A stretch of DNA of 64,000 nucleotides from Xylanibacter ruminicola (GTDB lineage Bacteria > Bacteroidota > Bacteroidia > Bacteroidales > Bacteroidaceae). The DNA is taken from positions 16,033-80,032 of the forward strand of contig NZ_FRBD01000022.1 in assembly GCF_900142525.1 (NCBI RefSeq). The letters are read 5' to 3'. Made by a program: the position numbers and the translations under genes. The notes below the pieces were generated by a model. The model made no database searches, was not told the DNA's origin, and worked only from the letters and a program-made list of their open reading frames with translations. This document shows, in pieces, positions 9,305-17,604 of the stretch (position 1 is its first letter; each line of letters starts with the position of its first letter).

Positions 9305-9339
9305 TCGTTCATTGCAACAAAAATACATGCAATGAACGA
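9305..9339. promoter_or_regulatory. Perfect palindromic operator upstream of the GH32 operon
   Basis: Arms TCGTTCATTGCA (9305-9316) and TGCAATGAACGA (9328-9339) are perfect 12-bp inverted repeats separated by 11 bp and flanked by A and T runs. Both arms contain the 9-mer AATGAACGA (or its complement) also found at 3762-3770 before susC. It is the likely site of the locus regulator. Confidence 0.65.
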
Positions 9340-9446
9340 ATTTTTCAGGCTCTGTGGTTTTTCTCCCTATAGGACGTCACATCCTTAACATAGTCCTACA
9401 GGGCGGCCAGCACCCAATACATTATTTTTCATTGTCCTCGTCTTAT

Positions 9447-10310
9447 TTATCCTATTACTTTTGGCAGTTGCTGCAGGGCCTCTTTGGGGAGTCGGCCCTG
9501 AACCAGTAGGTCTAACATATAGGGTAGCCTGACGGCATAGTAGGCCATGAGCCGTTTGGTGTACTGACCGATAGTTGCCTGGTCGTCCGTTCCCAAGTAG
9601 GCAACGATGAAGATGCTCCAATGGGCTTTGAGCATCTCTGGGGTGAGATGAAGAATGAAGTTGCTCCGCTGACCGTCTATATGGTTACAGATTGTCCACA
9701 TCCAGCCTAAGTCCCACTCTGGCACACCATAACTGAACTGCTCTAGGTCGATCCAATAGTTATGCTGCCCGTTGGTGATGACATTGCCGATATGCAGGTC
9801 GCCGTGCAGGCAGGTGTCGGCATCGGGAGCCTTGTCGATGAATGCCAGTGCGCGCGCTTTGTACTCCTCCGTTACCCTATCGCCTTTCTCCTGATAGAAG
9901 CGACAGAGCCTCTCCTTGATCGATGTAAAGCGCGACGTATCTACCTTGGTACTATGCAGTTCCCGCGTCATGCAAGCAAAAGCCAACGAGATTTCATGTA
10001 GTCTTTCCGGCTCCTGCGAGATGATACGCGTGAACGAGCGCTTATTGCTGATGAGTTCGTATTCCACGCCTCGGCGCTCCCCGTCGGTTACCAACCGGAG
10101 GGGCTCTGGTGTCGGTACGCCCATCTCGAATACGGCACGGGCGGTCAGGAATTCCCGTTCTGCCATCTCGGCCTCGTTGACCAGATTAAAGAGTTTGGCC
10201 ATCGTATGGCGCGTCTGATGTGTGTAGGTAAGAGATGTTCCTCCCTCGCCTGTCTGAACATAGTTGTTCAGGTCGATCCTCTGTACTTCTTTGTTCATAT
10301 CTGTTGTCAC
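9447..10310 (-). CDS. APH/choline-kinase-fold phosphotransferase family protein
   Basis: A 287-residue protein of the aminoglycoside phosphotransferase fold. It has the catalytic loop CLHGDLHIGNVI (HGDxxxxN) and the metal-binding WIDLEQFSYGVPEWDLG. The N-terminal lobe has a short glycine-rich stretch (TGEGGTSLTYTH) and the C-terminal lobe is helical. It transfers phosphate from a nucleotide to a small hydroxylated molecule, but the substrate is unknown. It resembles the group of paralogous kinases in Fibrobacter and Bacteroidales rather than true antibiotic-resistance enzymes, so no resistance should be assumed. It starts 31 bp after the C1 peptidase stop and is probably last in the ald operon. 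MNKEVQRIDL at 10298 is an alternative start. Confidence 0.82.
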   Translation of the reverse strand: MTTDMNKEVQRIDLNNYVQTGEGGTSLTYTHQTRHTMAKLFNLVNEAEMAEREFLTARAVFEMGVPTPEPLRLVTDGERRGVEYELISNKRSFTRIISQEPERLHEISLAFACMTRELHSTKVDTSRFTSIKERLCRFYQEKGDRVTEEYKARALAFIDKAPDADTCLHGDLHIGNVITNGQHNYWIDLEQFSYGVPEWDLGWMWTICNHIDGQRSNFILHLTPEMLKAHWSIFIVAYLGTDDQATIGQYTKRLMAYYAVRLPYMLDLLVQGRLPKEALQQLPKVIG

Positions 10311-10341
10311 TTGGTTAATCTTGTTGTATATTTTGAATGTT

Positions 10342-11436
10342 TCATAAGCTAAGTATTAACTGCTTGGGCAGGGCGTGGCGGTTTAGGAAAATGTAGGTGG
10401 TATTGAGGGCGATGTAATCGCGCGACATGTACCAAATGCCTTTATACAGACCACTCTTGCCCCATGAGTTCTTGACCATATAATAGGGTTTACCCTGCTC
10501 GTCGACAGCCTTACCATAGATGAGCATCACATGATCGTAAGTAAATCGCCAGTCATCCCACTGCTGTTGTCGCAGTTCCTGGGTTGGCACTACGCCATCG
10601 GGCAGCACGGCCAGACCGGTGCGAGTGAAGTCGCCCGTCACATCGCCACCCCATGCCACGGTGTAGCCAGCATCCAACGCTCTGTCGAGCACATCCATCA
10701 GCTGACTGATGGGGAGGTTATAGCTGGGTTTGAGTCGCCATTTGTAAGGCGCCTCGATGACAAACCACTGGTTGAAGGGATGGTGGGTGTAGCTGGTGAG
10801 ACTGACGTAGTCGTCGAGGTTAAGTCCGAGCTTCTTGGCAAACGACTTGGGTGTGTAGGTCTTGCCCTCGTAGACAAACGATTCGGGACAGCGCCCCACA
10901 TAACGCTCGATAACAGCCTGAACGCTATCCTGCCAATGAGCCTTAGGTGCTTTGGCACCCTTAACCACTATGCTGCTGATGGTGCGCTCTAACTCGGGGA
11001 AGAACACATTAAAGTTGGCCAACGAGTCGCCAGTGAGTGAGCCTGGAGCCGGCATGGCATTCTCCGGACAGATGCCATGCTGACGAATCACCTCAAGCAC
11101 ATCATCGCACGAGCCGCCCTCTGATATCTGGCTGTAGCCATGCATACGCACATAATGGGTGGCATTGTCCATATAATCCTTGTTTACCACAAACATCTCG
11201 CAGAGGTCGTAGGTCTTGCCAGTCTTGCGTAGTATCTCGCTCTCAAAATAGCCAAGCGTTGCATAATCCCAACAGGTGCCGCTGCGATACTGGTTCTTGA
11301 TACTGGTGATAGGTAACTCCTTGATGGTGGCGAACTTCTTGTTAGCAGCCGAGGCACTGGCCTGACGCTGCAAATTCTCTTGTGCCGATGCCGTTAAGGC
11401 CATCAGCAGGGATGTTATTACAAAAATTTTTCTCAT
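10342..11436 (-). CDS. Secreted C1-family cysteine peptidase (bleomycin hydrolase/aminopeptidase C-like)
   Basis: A 364-residue protein with an N-terminal signal peptide (MRKIFVITSLLMALTASAQ). The papain-type active site is recognisable: IKNQYRSGTCWDYATLGYFESE gives the oxyanion Gln and catalytic Cys, YDHVMLIYG the His, and YMVKNSWGKSG the Asn. It belongs to subfamily C1B, which resembles PepC/bleomycin hydrolase but is exported in Bacteroidales. It probably trims peptides in the periplasm. It lies between alanine dehydrogenase and a kinase-fold gene with 31-bp gaps on both sides, suggesting joint transcription and a link to amino-acid use, which is inference. Confidence 0.88.
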   Translation of the reverse strand: MRKIFVITSLLMALTASAQENLQRQASASAANKKFATIKELPITSIKNQYRSGTCWDYATLGYFESEILRKTGKTYDLCEMFVVNKDYMDNATHYVRMHGYSQISEGGSCDDVLEVIRQHGICPENAMPAPGSLTGDSLANFNVFFPELERTISSIVVKGAKAPKAHWQDSVQAVIERYVGRCPESFVYEGKTYTPKSFAKKLGLNLDDYVSLTSYTHHPFNQWFVIEAPYKWRLKPSYNLPISQLMDVLDRALDAGYTVAWGGDVTGDFTRTGLAVLPDGVVPTQELRQQQWDDWRFTYDHVMLIYGKAVDEQGKPYYMVKNSWGKSGLYKGIWYMSRDYIALNTTYIFLNRHALPKQLILSL

Positions 11437-11467
11437 AATCTAAAAATAACTCTTTGCCGCTGAATGA

Positions 11468-12571
11468 TTAGGCAATCGGTTGGTAAGGCAAGCCGAACAC
11501 ATCGGCCACCGCTTTATAAACTACTTTTCCTTCAACTATATTCAGGCCCTTTGCCAAGGCAGAATCGTCCTTACACGCCTGCTGCCAACCCTTATCGGCC
11601 AGCGCTATAGCATAACGCAGGGTGGCATTGGTAAGTGCCAGAGTTGAGGTGTGAGGCACAGCTCCCGGGATGTTTGCCACACAATAATGCACGATTCCAT
11701 CGATGGTATAGACGGGTTCGCTGTGGGTTGTGGGGCGCGAAGTCTCGAAGCATCCGCCCTGATCGATAGCCACATCGACAAGCACTGTGCCGGGCTCCAT
11801 CAGCTTCAGCATATCGCGGGTGATGAGGTGTGGCGTCTTGTCGCCAGGCACCAGAACAGAACCTATAACAATATCGACCGTAGACAACTGCTGACGGATG
11901 TTATGCTCGGACGAATAGAGGGTATGCACATTGGGAGGTGTCTCTAGATCGAGCTGACGCAGGCGGGGCAGCGACACATCGGTAATAGTTACCTCGGCAC
12001 CCATGCCAGCAGCCATACGAGCAGCAGCCTCGCCTACTACACCGCCACCTAATACCAGCACACGCGTGGGCGACACACCTGGCACACCGCTGATAAGCTT
12101 GCCCTTGCCACCCTTGGTCTTCTGCAGGTAATAGGCGCCATTGAGTGTGGCCATGCGGCCGGCCACCTCGCTCATGGGCTGCAGCAACGGCAGCGATCCG
12201 TTAGGCAGCTGTACCGTCTCGTAAGCCAAGCACACTGCCCCACTCTTCAGCATGGCATCGGTGAGTTCCTTCTCGCAAGCAAAGTGGAAATAGGTGAACA
12301 ACAACTGACCCTTACGAACCAGAGCATATTCGGGCTCGATGGGCTCCTTGACCTTCACAATCATATCGGCCTGCTGATACACATCCTCGATGGTAGGCAG
12401 GATCTTGGCGCCGACTTTAAGATAATCGTCGTCGCTAAAGCCACTACCCTCGCCTGCCATGTGCTGCACAAAGACCTCATGACCACGACGTGTAAGTTCG
12501 GCTACTCCCGCAGGGGTCATGCCCACACGGTTCTCATTGTTCTTAATCTCCTTTGGAATACCTACTCTCAT
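11468..12571 (-). CDS. ald: Alanine dehydrogenase
   Basis: A protein of 367 residues from MRVGIPKEIKNNENRVGMTP; an ATG three codons upstream is also possible. Family signatures are clear: the N-terminal substrate lysine region (GHEVFVQHMAGEGSGFSDDDY), YFHFACEKELTDAML, and the NAD-binding glycine motif VLVLGGGVVGEAAARMAAGMGAEVTI. It interconverts alanine with pyruvate plus ammonium using NAD. The promoter (-7 at 12603-12610) is built into the terminator of the upstream TonB receptor. Two genes follow closely (C1 peptidase, APH-fold). Confidence 0.95.
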   Translation of the reverse strand: MRVGIPKEIKNNENRVGMTPAGVAELTRRGHEVFVQHMAGEGSGFSDDDYLKVGAKILPTIEDVYQQADMIVKVKEPIEPEYALVRKGQLLFTYFHFACEKELTDAMLKSGAVCLAYETVQLPNGSLPLLQPMSEVAGRMATLNGAYYLQKTKGGKGKLISGVPGVSPTRVLVLGGGVVGEAAARMAAGMGAEVTITDVSLPRLRQLDLETPPNVHTLYSSEHNIRQQLSTVDIVIGSVLVPGDKTPHLITRDMLKLMEPGTVLVDVAIDQGGCFETSRPTTHSEPVYTIDGIVHYCVANIPGAVPHTSTLALTNATLRYAIALADKGWQQACKDDSALAKGLNIVEGKVVYKAVADVFGLPYQPIA

Positions 12572-12602
12572 AGTTATCAAGTTTTAGTTAATTATCATGG
12601 CG

Positions 12603-12610
12603 CAAATATA
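12603..12610 (-). promoter_or_regulatory. -7 promoter element of ald
   Basis: TATATTTG on the minus strand matches TAnnTTTG. It abuts and slightly overlaps the last base pairs of the receptor terminator stem (12609-12655), so termination and initiation share about 50 bp. No convincing -33 TTTG is seen. Confidence 0.6.
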
Positions 12611-12655
12611 CTAAAAAATCCGTTACGATGTAACACGCAAACGGATTTTTTAGTA
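12609..12655 (-). terminator. Terminator of the TonB receptor gene
   Basis: Perfect 16-bp inverted arms (12609-12624 and 12640-12655) with a 15-nt loop. The descending arm contains TTTTTT, so on the minus strand it works as a rho-independent terminator 7 bp after the receptor stop. Confidence 0.8.
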
Positions 12656-12661
12656 AAATAA

Positions 12662-14926
12662 TTATTTGAACGTGACTGGAATCAGTAACTTGATGCCAAA
12701 CGAACGTCCCATGTTGCAGATGCCCGGACCATCGGCGTACTTCAGACGACTGAGATGCGACTGATAGGCACGATCTGTGAGGTTGGTGCCCGAGAGATAT
12801 ACCGAAGCCACCGTGCGGTTATGCCAACGTATATCGGTACCTGCCGTAAGGTTCAGCAACGTGTACGATGGTGTGGCAGTCTCGGTGCCATAAGCCGTAT
12901 GGGCATGATCCTGACGCAGATAGCACTCCAAGCCTATTGACACGAAGGTATTGGTGAGTGTGCGGCCATCGCGGATGATGTCGTAACGCAAGTCGCTGTT
13001 CCATCGGGGTGCAGGCGTAAATGGCAGCCATCTGTTCTCTTCGGGTTGGTCAAGCTGGCGGGCATTGACATACGAGAAGGTGTTCTCGAAATGCAGTACC
13101 TCAACAGGATGGATATCTACCATAGCCTCGAAACCCAACAGGCGGGCAGTGCCCTGGCGGTATTGGTAGAGGTTGTCTTGGGTTGTCGACAGCAGTCGCT
13201 CTAAGAAGATATAGTTGGAGATATGGTTGGCAAAGAGCGACAACTGCGTAGAGAATATCTCGGACGAATAATCGATACCCAGATCCAGCTGCCAGCTATG
13301 TTCGGGCGACAGTTGCGAATTGCCCAGCTCGTAGCGGAACGTGCCCTCGTGTTCGCCGTTTGAGCCTAACTCGCTCAGGTTTGGGGCTCGGAAACCTTTC
13401 GACAGGTTCAATCGCATGTTGAGTCGTGGGGTGATATTGTAGATAGCACCCACAGAACCGGTGAGTCCACTGAAGTTGCGGGTAAAGTCGGTGAAACGCA
13501 GTTCGCCATCGTCTTCCTGTTCGTAGCTATGCAATCGGCGGATGTCGTAACGCAAACCACCGCTCAGCGTGAGACGGTCGAACTGGCGTGTGAGTGAGGC
13601 GAAAGCACCTACATCAAACAAGCGATATGACGGGATGAGGTATTCCTCACCCAGATTCTCAGAATACTGCCACATGCCCGAGATGCCTGCCGCATATTGC
13701 CAATCGGAGTCGGTTGACTTGAGATAGTGTACATCGTAATTAACGGTGTGCAGACGGAAGTCGAGTCCCAATTCATCGGCCTCTTCAAACTCACGACGTC
13801 TGTTCTGCTGGTAGCCTACCACGGCTTTCAGCGAGCCGTCGCCTATCAGAAACGAGTTATCGAGAACGGCCTTGTAATGGTCTATCTTCTGGAAGGCCTC
13901 GGATGGCTCTAGCAGACCTGTATCCTCATCGCGCTCGCCCTCTACCAGGCCTGGCTTCAGGTGGTAGTACGACAGTTTGAGGTGTGAGTAACCCCAACTG
14001 CGGTTGGTGCCGAGCATGCCTGTTACGGCGCGCTCATGGAACTGCGAGCCAGGCACGCGGCCATCTACCTTATTCTTATATTCTGAGGCATCCTTGTCGC
14101 TCCAGCGCCAGTTCCACACCCAGCCGTTCTGGTTGCCGGCAAAGTCGACGGTGTAGTCGAACAGGCGGTTGTTGGTCTGATATTCAGAGCCCACATTAAG
14201 CGCCATTGTGCCTTGGGGCATTACCGGAGTCTCGTGCAGCACCAGTACGCCGGCCATAGCATCGCTGCCGTACATGAGTGTGGCAGGGCCTTTCAGTATC
14301 TCGACCGAATGAACAGTCTGTGCATCGACTTCAATACCATGTTCATCGCCCCACTGCTGTCCCTCCTGACGGATGCCGTCGTTGACAGTCACAATGCGGT
14401 TGTAGCCCAGTCCGCGGATAACAGGCTTGGAGATGCCGCCACCAGTGGTAATCTGCGACACGCCAGGCTGATGTGCTACGGCATCGATGATATTTGTAGA
14501 CGATGTGGCCTGAATCGTTCGAGGACCCACAACGGATATGGGGGCAGGAGAGCGGTCAGCCCGGGTAGAGCCAGTAAGTCCTGTAACCACCACCTCCTTC
14601 AGCATGGCGTTGTTTTCCTGCAATACGAAATTGCACTGTTCGGTATGACGCAGGTCTATGGTCTGTATGATAGTAAGGTGCCCCACGTAGGTTACCTGAA
14701 TGGTGGTCTTAACTGCGGGCAGATCCTTCAATATATACTGTCCGTTAGCATTAGTCACTGTTCCCTGTTTTAGCTGTGGGAAATAAATACTTGCGCCAAC
14801 AACGGGCTGACCGTCGATGGCATCGGTTACACAACCTTGTAGTACAACCTTCTTGGTTGTAGTTTCGGCTAATGCCGATGTGCACAGGCACACCAACATC
14901 AGCAATATTGATGATATTGTCTTCAT
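12662..14926 (-). CDS. TonB-dependent receptor, probable metal or metal-chelate transporter
   Basis: A 754-residue protein with a signal peptide (cleavage after TSALA), a carboxypeptidase-like domain (GCVTDAIDGQPVVGASIYFPQLKQGTV), plug motifs (EVVVTGLTGSTRADRSPAPISVV, IRGLGYNRIVTVNDGIRQEGQQWGDEHGIEV, VEILKGPATLMYGSDAMAGV) and a barrel ending FK. At this length and without a SusD partner it is of the siderophore/vitamin/metal type rather than SusC. The plug motif QWGDEHG and the GSDAMAGV segment resemble zinc and haem receptors such as ZnuD. The preceding gene encodes a Cys/His-rich DUF2946-like protein 45 bp upstream, which favours copper or zinc. The ligand is inferred. Confidence 0.88.
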   Translation of the reverse strand: MKTISSILLMLVCLCTSALAETTTKKVVLQGCVTDAIDGQPVVGASIYFPQLKQGTVTNANGQYILKDLPAVKTTIQVTYVGHLTIIQTIDLRHTEQCNFVLQENNAMLKEVVVTGLTGSTRADRSPAPISVVGPRTIQATSSTNIIDAVAHQPGVSQITTGGGISKPVIRGLGYNRIVTVNDGIRQEGQQWGDEHGIEVDAQTVHSVEILKGPATLMYGSDAMAGVLVLHETPVMPQGTMALNVGSEYQTNNRLFDYTVDFAGNQNGWVWNWRWSDKDASEYKNKVDGRVPGSQFHERAVTGMLGTNRSWGYSHLKLSYYHLKPGLVEGERDEDTGLLEPSEAFQKIDHYKAVLDNSFLIGDGSLKAVVGYQQNRRREFEEADELGLDFRLHTVNYDVHYLKSTDSDWQYAAGISGMWQYSENLGEEYLIPSYRLFDVGAFASLTRQFDRLTLSGGLRYDIRRLHSYEQEDDGELRFTDFTRNFSGLTGSVGAIYNITPRLNMRLNLSKGFRAPNLSELGSNGEHEGTFRYELGNSQLSPEHSWQLDLGIDYSSEIFSTQLSLFANHISNYIFLERLLSTTQDNLYQYRQGTARLLGFEAMVDIHPVEVLHFENTFSYVNARQLDQPEENRWLPFTPAPRWNSDLRYDIIRDGRTLTNTFVSIGLECYLRQDHAHTAYGTETATPSYTLLNLTAGTDIRWHNRTVASVYLSGTNLTDRAYQSHLSRLKYADGPGICNMGRSFGIKLLIPVTFK

Positions 14927-14971
14927 GTTATCCTTTTTTATCTGAATATTGTTATACTTAAATATACCGTG

Positions 14972-15322
14972 TTATTCAAATAAGAAAGGAGGTGCTCGGG
15001 GGGAATGATAACGGCAAACTGCCGATGACAGTTGTGCCGAGGGTTCGACAACAGCTACGACATGCTGGCGCAATATAACAGGCAGTAACACTGCAGCTGC
15101 TATAAGATAAGGCAGCGACACGAACTGACAGAGCACACAGGCGTGCATAGAAACTGGCAGCTCGGCAATGTGACCATGACAGTGATGCTGTACACATCCG
15201 CTGCATTCGTAGTCTAATGATTCCGTTGTTTCATGAACGTGAACAGACGACATGATGAGCATTGGCAGGAACACTGCCAACAACACCCATGATGCGATAT
15301 GTCTTCTAGTTTTCACTTTCAC
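14972..15322 (-). CDS. Small exported Cys/His-rich protein, DUF2946-like
   Basis: A 116-residue protein starting with GTG at 15322. No in-frame ATG gives a full signal sequence; the next is Met21 inside the hydrophobic stretch. Residues 10-27 are hydrophobic, followed by clustered metal ligands: His28 and His30, Cys40 and Cys43, HHCHGH at 46-51, His60, Cys62 and Cys65. A second hydrophobic segment spans about 68-84, and the C-terminus is SPRAPPFLFE. Cys/His clusters with a terminal RAPP motif recall the proteobacterial DUF2946 proteins that neighbour copper TonB receptors. It is 45 bp before the receptor gene on the same strand, so a metal-handling partner is inferred. The family assignment is from motif resemblance only. 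Confidence 0.65.
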   Translation of the reverse strand: MKVKTRRHIASWVLLAVFLPMLIMSSVHVHETTESLDYECSGCVQHHCHGHIAELPVSMHACVLCQFVSLPYLIAAAVLLPVILRQHVVAVVEPSAQLSSAVCRYHSPRAPPFLFE

Positions 15323-15327
15323 GGCGG

Positions 15328-15335
15328 CAAAATTA
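15328..15335 (-). promoter_or_regulatory. -7 promoter element of the DUF2946-like/receptor operon
   Basis: TAATTTTG on the minus strand ends 5 bp before the GTG at 15322, so the transcript would be leaderless or nearly so. No clear -33 TTTG. Confidence 0.5.
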
Positions 15336-15378
15336 CTAATAATTCTTCGAAATAAATGCTTAATTCGCCAGAAATATG

Positions 15379-15386
15379 TATATTTG
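15379..15386 (+). promoter_or_regulatory. -7 promoter element of the CE2 esterase gene
   Basis: TATATTTG at 15379-15386 matches TAnnTTTG, about 43 bp before the ATG. No exact -33 TTTG is visible. Confidence 0.55.
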
Positions 15387-15429
15387 CACCCTGAAAACTA
15401 GAAAGTAAACCTAAATAAGTAAAAAAGAG

Positions 15430-16560
15430 ATGAAGAAGTATGCTTTATCAGCACTGCTGGCACTGGCCAGTCTAAGCGTTTCGGCTATCGTAACAGTACC
15501 TATTAAAGGAACCGTGGTAAGTGCAGCCGACCCACATATACAATATGCGGGACGTATCAGTTTTACCACCCCTGAGCGACCTGCGTTCAACTTCCCTGGC
15601 ATCCAGATTACGGCAGCTTTCGAAGGAACATCGCTACGCATGATGGCTAAACCCAAGAGCGGCTATTTTATGGCACAGATTGACAATGCCGAACCTTTTA
15701 AAGTTTCGTTTATGGGACAGCGCGACTCCGTGGTTACCATTGCAACAGCCCTGCCCGAAGGAAAGCATCTGGTAAAACTGATGTATGCCATCGAGGGCTA
15801 CGAACTGTTCCCAGAATTCTGGGGATTTGTGCTCGACGAAGGTAAGAAACTGGTAGATGCACCTGCATTTCCTGACAGAAAGATAGAATTCATCGGTAAT
15901 TCTATCACTTGCGGTTATGGCAACGAGGGACTGAAAAAAGAAGAACACTTTGATTATGCCACCGAGAACCACTATTACAGCTATGCCTCGATAACAGCAC
16001 GCAGTCTTGGTGCGCAGCATTGGGTGGTGGCTCGCAGCGGCATAGGAGCCTATCGCAACTATAATGGTCCTAAAACAGGTAATCCAGAGTCGAACATGTT
16101 GGCTCAGTATGAGTACATCGGTTATGCATGGAAGCCTGAACTCCGCCAAGGAGCATCTTTCCTAAAGGAGAATTGGGACTTCGGCCGTTATCAGCCCGAT
16201 GTAGTCTGCATCAACTTAGGCACTAACGACCTCTCGACACCCAACTACGATGTGGAGCTGCTCAAGCAGAATTATCGTAAACTGCTCAAGATGGTGCGCC
16301 AGCATAACCCAAAGGCAAAGATTGTATTCTTAACGGGAACCATGCTATATGATAAAGAGATGGCTCTGCAGAAGCAGTTACTCAACGAGGTAGCTGCCGA
16401 GGCCAAGAAAGCTGGCGACAAGGAGGTTTATCGCTTTGATATGGATCCTATCTCAAGCGAAGAGTTGTACGGCAACGATTGGCATCCAAATGTATATATG
16501 GACGAGAAGATGGCTGGCGAACTGACAGCCTATCTGCGCAAGTTGATGAAATGGAATTAA
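15430..16560 (+). CDS. Secreted SGNH-hydrolase, carbohydrate esterase family 2-like
   Basis: A 376-residue protein with a signal peptide (MKKYALSALLALASLSVSA). The N-terminal half (about 20-140) is a jelly-roll domain like the CE2 N-terminal domain. The C-terminal half is an SGNH/GDSL hydrolase with block I IEFIGNSITCGYG (catalytic Ser), the Gly block ARSGIGAYRNY, block III INLGTNDLS (Asn), and DWHPNVYMDEKMA (catalytic His). CE2 enzymes remove acetyl groups from plant polysaccharides such as xylan or mannan. It stands alone with its own promoter and is convergent with dus (8 bp between stops). Confidence 0.9.
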   Translation: MKKYALSALLALASLSVSAIVTVPIKGTVVSAADPHIQYAGRISFTTPERPAFNFPGIQITAAFEGTSLRMMAKPKSGYFMAQIDNAEPFKVSFMGQRDSVVTIATALPEGKHLVKLMYAIEGYELFPEFWGFVLDEGKKLVDAPAFPDRKIEFIGNSITCGYGNEGLKKEEHFDYATENHYYSYASITARSLGAQHWVVARSGIGAYRNYNGPKTGNPESNMLAQYEYIGYAWKPELRQGASFLKENWDFGRYQPDVVCINLGTNDLSTPNYDVELLKQNYRKLLKMVRQHNPKAKIVFLTGTMLYDKEMALQKQLLNEVAAEAKKAGDKEVYRFDMDPISSEELYGNDWHPNVYMDEKMAGELTAYLRKLMKWN

Positions 16561-16567
16561 AAACGGA

Positions 16568-17515
16568 TTATCCGAGTAGCTTTCTTGTATCTTCGAGTAT
16601 CTGCAAGAGCTCATCCATCGTCTCAGCACGAAGCATGGCAATACGAGTCTGACGGAAATCGGGTATTCCCTTGAATATAGGTGTTGCAGCGAGGTGTCTT
16701 CTGGTATGGAGGATGCCTCGTTTTTCGTCTATACGCTCTACGTTGATACGCAGCAGTTCTTCAAGAATATCCAGTTTCTGATTAAAGTCAAGCTCTTCGC
16801 GACTGAATATCCAAGGGCAGCCGAAGGTGGCACGACCTATCATAACGGCATCAACCCCATAGGTTTCGAATGCCTGATCAGCCTCATCGAGATTGTGGAT
16901 GTCGCCATTACCTATAATAGGAATATGTATGCGGGGATTACGTTTTACCTCGCCTATCAGCGTCCAGTCAGCATTACCTGTGTACATCTGACTACGGGTA
17001 CGACCATGGATAGTGAGAGCCTTGATACCACAATCCTGCAACTGTTCGGCCAGTTCGGTGATGATAAGCTGTTCGTGGTTCCAGCCCAAACGGGTCTTGA
17101 CGGTTACTGGCAACTTAACAGCATCTACCACCTTACGGGTAATCTCCAGCATCTTTGGGATGTTCTGCAGCATACCTGCACCAGCACCCTTACCAGCAAC
17201 CTTCTTGACAGGACAGCCGAAGTTAATGTCGATCAAATCGGGCCCAGCTTGTTCTACTATCTTGGCAGCCTCAACCATCGCATCCACATCGCGACCATAG
17301 ATCTGTATGCCCACAGGGCGCTCTGTATCGCTGATGGTTAGCTTCTGGATGGTTGACTTCACATCGCGAACCAATGCCTCGGCACTAACAAACTCGGTAT
17401 ACACCATAGCCGCACCGAACCGCTTGCAAAGCAGTCGGAAGCCAATGTCTGTCACATCTTCCATCGGTGCCAGGAACACCGGTTTTTCGCCGAATTCTAT
17501 CTCTCCTATCTTCAT
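16568..17515 (-). CDS. dusB: tRNA-dihydrouridine synthase (DusB-type)
   Basis: A protein of 315 residues from MKIGEIEFGEKPVFLAPMEDVTD. A frame reaching 17563 would begin upstream of the -7 box at 17524-17531, so the ATG at 17515 is chosen. FMN-dependent Dus motifs: LAPMEDVTDIGFR, DINFGCPVKKVAGKGAGAGML (catalytic Cys), TIHGRTRSQMYTG, PIIGNGDIHNLDEA, MIGRATFGCPWIF. The enzyme reduces specific uridines in the tRNA D-loop. The DusB label is by resemblance; target positions cannot be read off. It is convergent with the CE2 esterase and divergent from the DUF2851 gene. Confidence 0.92.
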   Translation of the reverse strand: MKIGEIEFGEKPVFLAPMEDVTDIGFRLLCKRFGAAMVYTEFVSAEALVRDVKSTIQKLTISDTERPVGIQIYGRDVDAMVEAAKIVEQAGPDLIDINFGCPVKKVAGKGAGAGMLQNIPKMLEITRKVVDAVKLPVTVKTRLGWNHEQLIITELAEQLQDCGIKALTIHGRTRSQMYTGNADWTLIGEVKRNPRIHIPIIGNGDIHNLDEADQAFETYGVDAVMIGRATFGCPWIFSREELDFNQKLDILEELLRINVERIDEKRGILHTRRHLAATPIFKGIPDFRQTRIAMLRAETMDELLQILEDTRKLLG

Positions 17516-17523
17516 TTCGGGTG

Positions 17524-17531
17524 CAAAGATA
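17524..17531 (-). promoter_or_regulatory. -7 promoter element of dus
   Basis: TATCTTTG on the minus strand ends only 9 bp before the ATG at 17515, predicting a leader of a few nucleotides. It fixes the start-codon choice. No exact -33. Confidence 0.6.
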
Positions 17532-17549
17532 CAATATTTTCCTCTAATA

Positions 17550-17581
17550 TTTGGTTGTTTCAAAGGATTGTTGTACTTTTG
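17550..17581 (+). promoter_or_regulatory. Promoter of the DUF2851-dprA operon
   Basis: -33 TTTG (17550-17553), 20-bp spacer, -7 TACTTTTG (17574-17581): an exact consensus match. The ATG at 17605 follows by 23 bp. The region is shared back-to-back with the dus promoter. Confidence 0.8.
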
Positions 17582-17604
17582 TGGTCAAAAAACAGGATTT
17601 TGCA

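Noticed and set aside
9364..9400. Terminator of the APH-fold gene (TAGGAC/GTCCTA pair)
   Set aside because: The stem is only about 6-7 bp with a 17-nt loop and no T tract on the right side; too weak to annotate.
9447..10310. Aminoglycoside-resistance gene
   Set aside because: The APH fold is shared by many metabolic kinases; sequence and operon context give no support for antibiotic modification.
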